Below are positions 53,778 to 63,190 of a stretch of 64,000 nucleotides of DNA, in pieces. Where the stretch lies: contig JROE01000010.1 in assembly GCA_000783305.1 (NCBI GenBank), positions 62,001 through 126,000 of the forward strand. The letters are read 5' to 3'. How positions within the stretch are numbered: position 1 is the stretch's first letter; each line of letters opens with the position of its first letter. The notes beneath the pieces were generated by a model. The model saw only the letters and a list, made by a program, of their open reading frames with translations. It ran no database searches and was not told the origin of the DNA. This stretch comes from Sphingobacteriaceae bacterium DW12 (GTDB lineage Bacteria > Bacteroidota > Bacteroidia > Sphingobacteriales > Sphingobacteriaceae). A program made the translations under genes and the position numbers.

Positions 53778-55487
53778 TTAAATACCTGCTCCGTTTTTAT
53801 AATCATCACTAATAGTCACAGGTAATTTCCCTTGTGGCTTTATCTCTCTAAAAATAGCTCTTACCGCAGCCTTTTGCATGAAGCTGTCATTCTGATATCC
53901 CATCAGGATAGAAGGACTCTTCTCTACTCCCGCAAGGCCAGCCATCGCGTATGGATTTGTAAACAAGCAAGTGATGACCTTTCGCTTAGCAACTTTCGCA
54001 ATCATTTTATTGACATCAGCGCTAAAATTCAGCTCACTTCTTGGGCGAGAGCGGCTATCGTGAATCGCCAAGATCAGTTGCTTATATTCTTTGGCGTCTT
54101 TAAAAACTTTGTCCAACTGCTCTCGGGTCTCATCACCTTTTACATAAAAAATGTGTACGTCATTCAATCGGGCAGACATCTCCCTTTCAAAATCTTGCGC
54201 CGTAGCTGTCCCTACACTTATGATTGCAGTCTCTTCCTTAGGCAAGAATGAATACAAACGGTTGTTACCATTCAACAATGTGATAGATGCATCAGCCAAA
54301 CGCTGTACCAGATACTTAGCACTGCTCCTGTTCAAATCCTCATACAAGTAGCTCGTGTTAATGACTCGTTTGCGGTTCAGGCCTACCCAGTACTTTGAAG
54401 CCAATACCTTCTTCACCCGAGCATCCAAATCCGCCTGTTGAATCCTTCCCTCTTTCACCGCTTGTTCTATCAACCCTATAGCACGTCCACTATTCTCTGA
54501 CACCTCCAACAAATCATGACCGGCGATGATTGCTTGGACATCAGCCTCTCCATTTGGAAAAAATTTCTTAACACCACTCATGTCCATCGCGTCGGTGACC
54601 GTAAGACCTCTAAATCCAAGCTCTCCCTTAAGCAATCCCGTGACTACTGGCTTGGAGATAGATGAAGGCATATTCGGGGTAGGATCTAGACTTGGAATAT
54701 TCATATGTGCCACCATGACTGCAGGAGCACCTTCATTGATAAGCACTTTAAAAGGGTACATTTCCAATGTATCCAATCGCTCCTTACTAAATGTAAGTTG
54801 GGGAAGGTCATGATGCGAATCTACGTCAGTATCACCATGCCCAGGGAAATGCTTAAGCGAGGCAATGATCCCTCCATCGACCATTCCGTCCATATAAGCT
54901 TTGGCTTTCCGTACAACGTTGTACTTATTATCACTAAATGATCTAAAATTAATAACTGGATTCTTTGGATTATTATTAATATCTACTACCGGTGCAAAAT
55001 TGAAGTGCATACCGATCCGATTAAAATCCTTAGCAACCTCACGTCCCATCTGATAGAGTAAAGTCTCGTCCTGTATGGCACCTAAAGTCATCTGATAGGG
55101 ATAGGAAATTGTAGAGTCTGGCATGCGCATCCCCAATCCCCATTCTCCGTCAAATGTAATCAAGAGAGGAACTTTAGACAGTGCTTGATATTGATTGAAC
55201 ATATTTGCATGCCTGACGGGGCCACCTTGAAAAACCACCAGCCCACCCAACTGTTCCTTTTGAATGACCGTCGCGACCGAGTCAATATAACGCTGACCAA
55301 GATTAGTATGCGCCCGCACTAAAAATAATTGAGCAATCTTTTCCTTAGGGGACAGCGTGTTGAATACCGAATCCACCCAACTGTGCTTCTGGTTGATAAA
55401 AGTCACAAATTGGCTATTTGACTGCGCCAATGCAATTATCGACAAAAACATCAAGGCGATGAGCGCACTTATCTTTCTAACTATCAT
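53778..55487 (-). CDS. nagZ: GH3 beta-N-acetylhexosaminidase, NagZ-like, exported
   Basis: The 569-residue protein has a signal peptide ending ALAQS near residue 22. The GH3 barrel carries the NagZ signature KHFPGHGDTDVDSHHDLP at residues 212-229, whose His-Asp pair is the acid/base of NagZ enzymes, and the nucleophile D299 in VTDAMDMSG. A second alpha/beta domain (about 400-560) follows, as in two-domain NagZ such as that of B. subtilis. NagZ removes non-reducing GlcNAc from GlcNAc-MurNAc fragments and so feeds the NamZ-like enzyme and MurQ. The gene converges with a GHL10 gene. Confidence 0.9.
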   Translation of the reverse strand: MIVRKISALIALMFLSIIALAQSNSQFVTFINQKHSWVDSVFNTLSPKEKIAQLFLVRAHTNLGQRYIDSVATVIQKEQLGGLVVFQGGPVRHANMFNQYQALSKVPLLITFDGEWGLGMRMPDSTISYPYQMTLGAIQDETLLYQMGREVAKDFNRIGMHFNFAPVVDINNNPKNPVINFRSFSDNKYNVVRKAKAYMDGMVDGGIIASLKHFPGHGDTDVDSHHDLPQLTFSKERLDTLEMYPFKVLINEGAPAVMVAHMNIPSLDPTPNMPSSISKPVVTGLLKGELGFRGLTVTDAMDMSGVKKFFPNGEADVQAIIAGHDLLEVSENSGRAIGLIEQAVKEGRIQQADLDARVKKVLASKYWVGLNRKRVINTSYLYEDLNRSSAKYLVQRLADASITLLNGNNRLYSFLPKEETAIISVGTATAQDFEREMSARLNDVHIFYVKGDETREQLDKVFKDAKEYKQLILAIHDSRSRPRSELNFSADVNKMIAKVAKRKVITCLFTNPYAMAGLAGVEKSPSILMGYQNDSFMQKAAVRAIFREIKPQGKLPVTISDDYKNGAGI

Positions 55488-55607
55488 ATGTTTTAAAATT
55501 AATTAGGTACTGCGAATTACGATAATTTAAATCGATTATAAAAATAATTTATGCGTTTTTACAAAAAAGTGTCGCACAAAACCGCATGTTATTGGAAAAA
55601 AAACCTG

Positions 55608-56150
55608 CTACAGCAAATTATATTTTTTTTCTAATAAAAAGGCCAAATCCAAAGACTGCTCAATCTCTCCACTCGCCTCTTTCTTCCAAAGAGAATCGAT
55701 TACAATTAATAAAAACTGAGCTTCTAATTCTGGGCTCTCATATCCTAATTCTGTAAAAGCTCTTATAATGATGGGGTGTACCGGCTTCATGAACTGCTCA
55801 TGTTGCTGTCTTGAAAAAGAATTATGAGACAATCGCTCCTGTAGTTTCCAAAAGATAGGCTCGTCTGCCACAAGCTTACTTGGTAGAAAAATCATGTTTT
55901 TGAGGAAGTCTTTTGGATTTTTGTAGGTCATCATTCCTTTGTGGTGCAACAATACTCTACGGTACCCTGATTTTATTAAATGAAATAGCAGCGAATCTTT
56001 ATTCCCAAAATGCTTAAAAATTAGGGCTTCTGAAACCTCAGCATTCTGGGCAATAATTTTAGTAGACGTATCGGCATATCCCTTTTCAGCGAATAAGGCC
56101 AACGCCTCCTTCATAATTCGTTCTTTGCGACTCATCGCATTCTCTTTCAT
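55608..56150 (-). CDS. TetR family transcriptional regulator
   Basis: The 180-residue protein has the TetR N-terminal helix-turn-helix (about 8-55): RKERIMKEALALFAEKGYADTS, then IAQNAEVSEALIFKHFGNKDSLL (split here at residue 33). The all-helical C-terminal ligand domain has no recognisable specificity. It is divergent from the outer-membrane receptor gene with 113 bases between them, so it is the likely regulator of that gene and of itself. TATATTTG on the minus strand (56174-56181) fits its -7 element. The perfect palindrome TAGACGTCTA at 56215-56224 is an operator candidate. Confidence 0.92.
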   Translation of the reverse strand: MKENAMSRKERIMKEALALFAEKGYADTSTKIIAQNAEVSEALIFKHFGNKDSLLFHLIKSGYRRVLLHHKGMMTYKNPKDFLKNMIFLPSKLVADEPIFWKLQERLSHNSFSRQQHEQFMKPVHPIIIRAFTELGYESPELEAQFLLIVIDSLWKKEASGEIEQSLDLAFLLEKKYNLL

Positions 56151-56214
56151 GTATCTTTATTGCTATGATCATACAAATATACCTATTCTTTTTATATTCG
56201 CATATGTAAAGCCG

Positions 56215-56224
56215 TAGACGTCTA
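56215..56224. promoter_or_regulatory. 10-base palindrome between TetR and receptor genes
   Basis: TAGACGTCTA is a perfect palindrome 40 bases before the receptor ATG, in the divergent gap next to the TetR gene. TetR proteins usually bind palindromes of this kind. Confidence 0.35.
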
Positions 56225-56263
56225 TCATACACTTTCAACCTAATTGACTATCAGAATCTTTCC

Positions 56264-58990
56264 ATGAGACCATACCTTCTAATGAGTTTATTTGTCCTCC
56301 TGTTTTCATCCGCATCAGGGCAATTGAAAATTTCAGGTAAAATCACTGATAAGATGACATCTCAACCAATTGTGGGAGCCAGCATCACGTTGCTCAATAC
56401 ACAAGATTCTTCCCTATACAAAGTACCCAGTGATATTGTCGGGAATTACGTCATTGACAAGATAAAAGCTGGCGCTTATATTATTAGCACCAATTTTATG
56501 GGGTATCGTACAGACGTACGCAAGTTAACATTGACAAGTACCCCCCTAACAACAAATTTTCAGCTCGAATCGTCTGAAATCATTCTTGACGAAATCGAAA
56601 TCTCGGCCGAGACAGTCTCTTTGAGAGGCGACACCATGGAATTCAATGCCAACAAATATGCGACAGCCCAAAATGCTGATGCAGATGAGCTTGTGAAACA
56701 GATTCCAGGAATAGAGATAGACGAAGATGGAAATGTAAACGCTCACGGGGAAGCCGTCACAAAAATAATTGTTGACGGAAAAGAATTCTTCAGTACGGAC
56801 CCCAAGATTGCACTCAAGTCACTTCCTGCAGATATAATAGACAAAATCCAAATCATTGATGATAAGACCGAGCAGGCCAAGTTTTCGGGCTTTGATGATG
56901 GCAAACGCAACAAAGTAATCAATATCATTACCAAGCCCAATCGCAAACAAGGGTATTTTGGAAAAGCAAATGGAAGTGTTGGAAATGACCACAAATATGC
57001 CACCAATGCCAATGTCAATAGATTTCGAGGCGAAAAAAGATATGCCTTGTCCGGGATGGCCAACAACAACAATGAGACGAACTTTGGTGAGCAAGGAAAA
57101 GGAGGCAACAGAGGCGGCAACTCAAATATAGAACGCGGTCTATCCAAGACATATGCCCTTGCCACAAACTTCAACAACAGCTATCTCGACAAGAAAATGC
57201 AAATAGGTGGCGACTACAATTTTAAATCCTCTTCCACCAATACCCACAGTCTTACAAATACGAGTTATATATTAGGACCTCGCGCCAATCAAACCAGCAA
57301 TCAATCACAAAGAGGAGAAAGCAAGGGTATCAATCACAATGCGAGCATCCGACTACATTGGGACATTGACTCTACCCAACGATTGGACATCAAGCCCTCT
57401 TTCTCCTATTCTTCGAATCAACGCGGCAATCAAAATAGCAGTTTCACTTTTAATGAACTGCGCGATACGATTAATACCTCCAACCGATCAAATGTAAATA
57501 AAAGTCATAATTTCAATTTCTCAGGAGATATGACGTATATGATTCGACTACGAAAACCGGGGAGGACTGCCTCCGTCCATATCAATGGTAATCATTCCTC
57601 CAACACAAATGACGGAGAATCACTCGCATTAAACCGATATTTTAAAGATGCCCTTCTGAATCGCATCGACACCAACAATAATCAGAGCATGACAGAAGGG
57701 TATGGCAATGGTTTAAACGGACGCTTGTCCTTTACCGAAAACATATCCAAGCTAAGTAGGCTTCAACTCAATTACAACTATCGCAATACAGTAAATTACT
57801 CCGACCGACGGACATTTGAATTTCTAGCAGAAACAGGACAACTTGGCGAATTGAATGAGCGCCTCTCCAATGAATTCCGCAACGACTACGACTTTCACAG
57901 TGCGGGCATATCGTATCTCTTTTCAAAAAAAGATAGTCTGACTATCCAAGCAGGAAGCAATTATCAATATGCCAAACGTAAAAATGATAAGACATTTCCA
58001 AAAAATGTCGTTACTTCCTCTGCATTTAAAAGTTTCCTCCCTGAGCTAAATATCACCTATCATATCAGCAAGGAAAAAAGAGTAGAACTCAAATACAATA
58101 CGGCTACCAATGCACCATCCATCAACCAACTTCAAGACTATATCGACAATCAAAATTCACTACGCATCCAAAATGGAAATCCAGAGCTCGATCAGGAATA
58201 CCGGCACAGCGTACGTTTAGAATTCAAAGATGTTCAAAAATCTAGTGGCCGAAGTTTCAATTCCAGTTTAAACTTCGATTATACCCAAGACAAGATTGTC
58301 AATTCCATACTACTGACAGATACTGCCGTACAGATTACCAATGATGTCATATTGGGAGCCGGGGGACAATATATCCGTCCCGAAAACATTGATGGAGCTT
58401 ATACCGTGCGGATGGACAATAGCCTAGGATTACCCTTGAAAAAGCTCAAATTAAACCTGAATCTTACCAACAACATTTTTTATAATAATAATTACTCCGT
58501 ATTAAATCAAGAACTATTAAATTCCAAATCCTATGGAATTCGTCAAAGAGTCGGAATATCAAGCAATTTCGGAAAGAAGACAGTAATTGGTCTATCTTAC
58601 AACGGCAACCTGACATTTACGGAAAATCCAACTTTACAAGTCAAAAAATATAGCATATACAACCATACCATCAACAATAATCTTTCGATTGATTTATGGA
58701 AGAACTTATTTGTAACCTCTCATCTTAACTATATGCTGAATGGAGGAATCCAAGGCTCTTCGGATATAGAAACCGTCATTTGGAACGCCTCCCTTGGGAA
58801 ACGTTTCTTTCGAAAGCAGAATGCCGAACTATCTATAAAAGCCTTTGACATCTTCAACAAATCAAAAAATGTGAATAGACGGATGAACGAGTTTTCGATA
58901 TCTGACGTGCAGTCTAATACCTTAACCCGCTACTTTTTACTGAGTTTTACCTATCACCTCCGAAAATTTGGTGGAAAAAAAGAAGGTTAA
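56264..58990 (+). CDS. outer-membrane beta-barrel receptor with carboxypeptidase-like domain (OMP_b-brl_3 type)
   Basis: The 908-residue protein has a signal peptide ending SASGQ near residue 20 and a carboxypeptidase-like regulatory domain (about 22-105) with ISGKITDKMTSQPIVGASI. A plug region (about 130-225) has VKQIPGIEIDEDGNV and KIIVDGKEFF, and a long Asn/Ser-rich barrel ends in LSFTYHLRKF. It differs from SusC proteins and has no SusD partner. This type is common in Bacteroidota, with mostly unknown ligands. The plug-barrel junction contains a Gly/Asn-rich stretch (about 265-290). The last 4 bases overlap the convergent pncA end. It is probably under the adjacent TetR regulator. Confidence 0.88.
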   Translation: MRPYLLMSLFVLLFSSASGQLKISGKITDKMTSQPIVGASITLLNTQDSSLYKVPSDIVGNYVIDKIKAGAYIISTNFMGYRTDVRKLTLTSTPLTTNFQLESSEIILDEIEISAETVSLRGDTMEFNANKYATAQNADADELVKQIPGIEIDEDGNVNAHGEAVTKIIVDGKEFFSTDPKIALKSLPADIIDKIQIIDDKTEQAKFSGFDDGKRNKVINIITKPNRKQGYFGKANGSVGNDHKYATNANVNRFRGEKRYALSGMANNNNETNFGEQGKGGNRGGNSNIERGLSKTYALATNFNNSYLDKKMQIGGDYNFKSSSTNTHSLTNTSYILGPRANQTSNQSQRGESKGINHNASIRLHWDIDSTQRLDIKPSFSYSSNQRGNQNSSFTFNELRDTINTSNRSNVNKSHNFNFSGDMTYMIRLRKPGRTASVHINGNHSSNTNDGESLALNRYFKDALLNRIDTNNNQSMTEGYGNGLNGRLSFTENISKLSRLQLNYNYRNTVNYSDRRTFEFLAETGQLGELNERLSNEFRNDYDFHSAGISYLFSKKDSLTIQAGSNYQYAKRKNDKTFPKNVVTSSAFKSFLPELNITYHISKEKRVELKYNTATNAPSINQLQDYIDNQNSLRIQNGNPELDQEYRHSVRLEFKDVQKSSGRSFNSSLNFDYTQDKIVNSILLTDTAVQITNDVILGAGGQYIRPENIDGAYTVRMDNSLGLPLKKLKLNLNLTNNIFYNNNYSVLNQELLNSKSYGIRQRVGISSNFGKKTVIGLSYNGNLTFTENPTLQVKKYSIYNHTINNNLSIDLWKNLFVTSHLNYMLNGGIQGSSDIETVIWNASLGKRFFRKQNAELSIKAFDIFNKSKNVNRRMNEFSISDVQSNTLTRYFLLSFTYHLRKFGGKKEG

Positions 58991-59595
58991 ATCAATTGCC
59001 CCCTTTGCTTGATGAACTCTTCACATAGCCGTTCAAAATTCTGCTGATCGATTGCCTTCGTAGCTGCTTGAACAATTTTCGTATCAAATCCAAGTGTCAA
59101 CGCATCCATCGCCGTATAATACACACAATAGTCGGCCGCTAGTCCACAAACATGTACTTCGCTAACTCCTCTATCTTTTAGATATCCATACAAACCCGTA
59201 TTACGCCTTCGGCCATTATCATAAAAACCACTGTAACTATCTATATCTACATCCATACCTTTTCTAAATATAGCCTCGATTGCTCTGCTATCCAACACAG
59301 GAGATAGCGAAGCTCCTATTGACCCTTGCACACAATGATCGGGCCATAGCACCTGCTGCATTCCTTCCCAATCGATAATTTCGTATACCATTTTCCCTTC
59401 ATGCTGAGAAGCAAAACTACTGTGCCCCTTCGGATGCCAATCCTGCGTTGCAACCACCAATCCATACCCAATTTGAAGGTCGTTGATGACAGGTATGATT
59501 TGATCACCATCCTCCACGGCTAAGGCTCCGCCTGGCAGAAAATCCATTTGTACGTCCACTATAACTAAAGCTATTTTCTCACTCTTAAGATTCAT
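58987..59595 (-). CDS. pncA: nicotinamidase/pyrazinamidase
   Basis: The 202-residue isochorismatase-fold enzyme turns nicotinamide into nicotinate for NAD salvage. The catalytic Asp is in VIVDVQMDFLPGGAL near residue 13. Metal-binding residues follow in ATQDWHPKGHSSF near 50, and the catalytic Cys in GLAADYCVYYTA near 148. The Lys of the triad is in FRKGMD near 112. It is the last gene of an HK-RR-pncA operon, 6 bases after the response regulator gene. This is an unusual partner for a two-component system, though co-transcription alone does not prove a link. Confidence 0.94.
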   Translation of the reverse strand: MNLKSEKIALVIVDVQMDFLPGGALAVEDGDQIIPVINDLQIGYGLVVATQDWHPKGHSSFASQHEGKMVYEIIDWEGMQQVLWPDHCVQGSIGASLSPVLDSRAIEAIFRKGMDVDIDSYSGFYDNGRRRNTGLYGYLKDRGVSEVHVCGLAADYCVYYTAMDALTLGFDTKIVQAATKAIDQQNFERLCEEFIKQRGQLI

Positions 59596-59601
59596 AACAC
59601 A

Positions 59602-60282
59602 CTACTGTTCAATGGTCAACATATATCCAACACTCCTAATATTCACAATTTTAATCCGAGAATCCTTATTTAAATATTTCCGTATTCGACTGATAAACAC
59701 GTCCAAGCTCCTACCGGTAAAGTAGTTGTCGTCACTCCAATACGCTTTGATAATCTCTTCCCGTGGCACCACCTGATCTCGGTTTTCCATTAGTTTTCGC
59801 AAAAGCTCACTTTCTCGAAAAGACAGCTTCTCCTCTTGATTGCCAAAAGTCAACACATGCTTGACGTGATCCAACATGTAGTACTCTCCAATCCGAAGTC
59901 GCGGTTTAGTATTCGGCTTTTGCGTGTTTTTTAACAAAGATTCAATCCGTACAATCAACTCCTCTATTTTGAACGGTTTCTTAATGTAATCATTTGCGCC
60001 CAAATGAAATCCAGCAACAACATCTTCCGTCTGCGTCCTTGCCGTCAAAAATATTACAGGCAATGCATGTTCCTCTTCCCTAACCCTCCTCACTAAGTCA
60101 AAACCATCCATCACCGGCATCATCACATCTACCAGCATTAAATCTGGCATCCGATGCCTGAAGGAATTCATCGCCTCCTGCCCATTTGAACAATGTGTCA
60201 CTTGAAAGCCGTGCATAGTCAATGTATCTTTCAAGATCAAGGCCAAGCTCTGCTCATCCTCTACATATAAAATATTGATCAT
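59602..60282 (-). CDS. OmpR-family response regulator (RprY-like)
   Basis: The 226-residue protein has a receiver domain (about 1-118) with the acidic pocket YVEDE, the phospho-acceptor Asp in LVDVMMPVMDG near residue 53, the Thr of FLTAR and the Lys of YIKKPF. A winged-helix domain (about 130-225) carries LSFRESELLRKLM and SLDVFISRIRKYL. It lies 3 bases after the kinase gene stop and is its cognate partner. It resembles RprY of Bacteroides. Targets are unknown. Confidence 0.95.
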   Translation of the reverse strand: MINILYVEDEQSLALILKDTLTMHGFQVTHCSNGQEAMNSFRHRMPDLMLVDVMMPVMDGFDLVRRVREEEHALPVIFLTARTQTEDVVAGFHLGANDYIKKPFKIEELIVRIESLLKNTQKPNTKPRLRIGEYYMLDHVKHVLTFGNQEEKLSFRESELLRKLMENRDQVVPREEIIKAYWSDDNYFTGRSLDVFISRIRKYLNKDSRIKIVNIRSVGYMLTIEQ

Positions 60283-60285
60283 ATA

Positions 60286-61698
60286 TTATTCTTTTGGAAG
60301 TGTAACCGTGAAAATACTACCCTTGCCCACATCGCTACTTACCGCAATCCGTCCCCCGTGTTGCTGGACGATTTGCCTTACGTACGATAAGCCTAATCCG
60401 AAGCCCTTCACATCATATAGATTACCTTCAGGCACCCGAAAAAACATCTCAAAAATCTCTCTGTGGTACTGTCGAGGTATTCCCTTACCGTTGTCTTGGA
60501 TCTCAATCTCAATTTCCTGACCTATATCCTTGACTCGAATGACAATCTCTACCATTGCACCAGCGTATTTAATCGCATTGTCCAACAAATTATTAAAGAC
60601 ATTCCTAAGATGGGCTTCGTCAGCAAGGACCAAAACAGAGGAGGATTCACTTTCCAAAGACACATTCACATCCTTCTTGGCCCCTAACCGCGCAGTGTCA
60701 ACACAATGTTGCAATAAAAACAAGAGGTCTACCGATTCATGATTTAAGCTCATCCCTCCACGCTCATCGATATCCATCTGCAATACTTTTTCAATCATAT
60801 CTGAAAGATGTTCCAATTCATTCTTTGAGATCTGAAGATATAGCTCCATCTTCCGCTGATCGTCTTTAGCTCCATAAGATTGGATAGATTCTATGGCTGC
60901 CATCACCGTCGATAACGGCGTTTTCAACTCGTGCGTCATATTATTCACAAAATTCTTACGTAGTTCAGCCAGCTTGTTTTGCTTGAAGATTGTTAAGATA
61001 AGGTAAGCAAAAGATCCTACCAACGAAGCCACTAAAAGAACTGCGACCAAGAGCTGCCACCCCATATCAAACAACAAATGTCGCCACGGCTTGTCAAACT
61101 TGACCACGACGAACTGTCCCTTTTCGGGGTTGACAAGCGTAGGCCGCGTCCACATCAATTTGTTCTTCTTGGTATATCCCCTAAATGCAGTAATGTCCTC
61201 TCGCTTCAGCGTCAGTAATTCTACATCAAACCCTATATTGATTCCCTTTTCATCCAATGCACTTTCAAACTTCCGCTTTACTGTATCAAGCAGGTCAGGC
61301 GTAAATTCAAAGTCACGAAACAGATAGGGCGGAATAATCTGAGAAGGACCGTCCTCCTTTTTGTCAAAAGATCCGGCCTTATCTTCTGTCTTGGACCTCC
61401 AATCTTCAAATGCCGTACGCAATGAGTCAAAGTTTATAGACGGATATCGTTGATGGAGATAGGCGACAAACGACTTTCGTGCCATACGCTGCTTCAAGGC
61501 TGTTGAGTCTCCCCCATTTTTATTGATCGTATTTTGGTACACGTCCTGAATGACATTAAACATACCCCTTTCAGCAGTAGACAGAAATAAATCCTTTCGA
61601 TTTTGGTAACTTCCATACAGCCATCCGGAAAGGACTAAAACCACCCCTAACGCCGTCAGGATGATCAATGTGATCAACAATTTATACCTTTTCAGCAT
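60286..61698 (-). CDS. sensor histidine kinase (RprX-like)
   Basis: The ATG at 61698 is chosen over the in-frame TTG at 61710 because it opens the first membrane helix (MLKRYKLLITLIILTALG); the protein has 470 residues. A periplasmic sensor region of about 180 residues is bounded by helices at about 8-28 and 215-238. The HisKA domain has the phospho-acceptor His in NNMTHELKTPLS. The ATP domain has NLLDNAIKYA (N box), IQDNGKGIP (G1) and GFGLGLSYV (G2). It forms an operon with the response regulator and pncA. TAAATTTG at 61708-61715 would place the transcription start almost at the ATG. Confidence 0.93.
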   Translation of the reverse strand: MLKRYKLLITLIILTALGVVLVLSGWLYGSYQNRKDLFLSTAERGMFNVIQDVYQNTINKNGGDSTALKQRMARKSFVAYLHQRYPSINFDSLRTAFEDWRSKTEDKAGSFDKKEDGPSQIIPPYLFRDFEFTPDLLDTVKRKFESALDEKGINIGFDVELLTLKREDITAFRGYTKKNKLMWTRPTLVNPEKGQFVVVKFDKPWRHLLFDMGWQLLVAVLLVASLVGSFAYLILTIFKQNKLAELRKNFVNNMTHELKTPLSTVMAAIESIQSYGAKDDQRKMELYLQISKNELEHLSDMIEKVLQMDIDERGGMSLNHESVDLLFLLQHCVDTARLGAKKDVNVSLESESSSVLVLADEAHLRNVFNNLLDNAIKYAGAMVEIVIRVKDIGQEIEIEIQDNGKGIPRQYHREIFEMFFRVPEGNLYDVKGFGLGLSYVRQIVQQHGGRIAVSSDVGKGSIFTVTLPKE

Positions 61699-61768
61699 AA
61701 TTAAAAACAAATTTAAATTAGTAGCTTTGCTCCACGGTTATCAATTAACCTAATTTAACAAAATATAA

Positions 61769-61800
61769 CACTGATTAACAGTGGGCAATCATTACTTTTG
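61769..61800 (+). promoter_or_regulatory. promoter region of the DUF4270 gene with short inverted repeat
   Basis: TACTTTTG (61793-61800) fits TAnnTTTG, 23 bases before the ATG at 61823. Just upstream, CACTG (61769-61773) and CAGTG (61779-61783) form an inverted repeat with a 5-base centre. It lies in the divergent gap beside the kinase operon. Confidence 0.4.
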
Positions 61801-61822
61801 CGTCATTGCGTAATTTTTTAAC

Positions 61823-63184
61823 ATGAGTCATTTTTTTAAAAGGAGAAATATAAGGTTTATTTTACCAATTCTATTTGTAGTCGCTTTAAGTTCATGCAAT
61901 AAAGATATGAGCATTTCGCTTGACGGCAACGATGATAACCTAAACCTTAGCGTACAAGAAGATTTCGAAATCCAGGTTTCTACCTTTCAGATCGATAATT
62001 TGCCCAGCTCATCGACAGGAACACTGCTCGTCGGAAAATCAACCTCAGCAAAGACCGGTTCGGTCAGCTCGAGTAGCTACTTCCGTTTAGGGTTGGGAGA
62101 TGTATCATCGACGATGCCTACAGATGCCATATTTGATTCGCTTACCTTAGTCATTAAACCCAATCGTGCTCGATATTTTTACGGAGATACGACCGCTAAT
62201 CAAAAAATAAGTGTACACCAAGTTACGGAAAACATTCTTTTGAAAGATATCACCTCAGGAATGGATAGCCATCTTACCCCTGTTTTTGTAACAGGCCCTA
62301 CACTATTTGGAAAACAATCATTTGCATACAACAGTACCGCATTAGGCGAAGTTACATTTGCTCCAAAAGTGCGCTCTATGGATACATTGTCAATTAAGTT
62401 AGACCAAACCTTAGGGAGCACCTTGTTTGATATGTTCAAAAATAATGACGTCAAACTAGCCTCTAACCAAAATTTTCAGGAATTTTTTAAGGGGATGGTT
62501 ATTGTCCCAGCAACTAGCAATTCGGCCCTTATTGGTTTTAGTGACACTCTTGCTGTAAAGGTAAACTACTCATACATTGGTGCTGATGGCTTCAAGGCCA
62601 AAGCAGCCAAGACGTTTACGATTGACAGCCGCGCCTATCAACACAATAACATTACTTTTGATAGGACAGGCACTGCTTACGAAACATTGACCTACACTAA
62701 TAAAGAACTAAAAAGCGAAGACACCAACAACGACGTATTTATACAAGGTGGTACCGGTGTTGTAGCAAATATTAAGATTCCTTCGTTAAGAGAGTTCATG
62801 GCTGACGAGACAATATCCATTAACAAGGCACAGTTGACAATCGAAACACCGACACTATCCAGTGGGCCGTACCCAACACCGCCAACAGTCATGCTCATGC
62901 TGGCCAATATCAACGGAATACCTGTCAATGCACTTAACATACCCTTTACGACAACAATTCAACATGCTCAGTATATTAAAGGTAATGACACAGGTACCAA
63001 CGGAAAATATGTATTCGACATGATTGAAGTATTGAAAAATATAAATTCTGTAAACTATTATGACACATCGTTATTTTTGACGGTCTCTTCTCCCAATTTG
63101 TTCTCAACGACCAATTCGATGGAAATTGCCAAAGAAAATAACAAACCGAAAGTAAAATTAAACATCGTATATACTAAATTTTAA
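61823..63184 (+). CDS. DUF4270 family lipoprotein
   Basis: The 453-residue protein has a lipobox ending VALSSC near residue 24 and CNKDMSISLDG. A beta-rich body follows with the DUF4270 feel: FQIDNLPSSSTGTLLVG near residue 55, then DAIFDSLTLVIKPNRARYFYGD near 97-118. Repeated strands and a C-terminal KPKVKLNIVYTKF complete it. DUF4270 proteins are surface or periplasmic lipoproteins of unknown role in Bacteroidota. The kelch lipoprotein gene follows after 6 bases, so both form an operon and may act as a pair. It is divergent from the two-component operon. Confidence 0.8.
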   Translation: MSHFFKRRNIRFILPILFVVALSSCNKDMSISLDGNDDNLNLSVQEDFEIQVSTFQIDNLPSSSTGTLLVGKSTSAKTGSVSSSSYFRLGLGDVSSTMPTDAIFDSLTLVIKPNRARYFYGDTTANQKISVHQVTENILLKDITSGMDSHLTPVFVTGPTLFGKQSFAYNSTALGEVTFAPKVRSMDTLSIKLDQTLGSTLFDMFKNNDVKLASNQNFQEFFKGMVIVPATSNSALIGFSDTLAVKVNYSYIGADGFKAKAAKTFTIDSRAYQHNNITFDRTGTAYETLTYTNKELKSEDTNNDVFIQGGTGVVANIKIPSLREFMADETISINKAQLTIETPTLSSGPYPTPPTVMLMLANINGIPVNALNIPFTTTIQHAQYIKGNDTGTNGKYVFDMIEVLKNINSVNYYDTSLFLTVSSPNLFSTTNSMEIAKENNKPKVKLNIVYTKF

Positions 63185-63190
63185 CAATTT

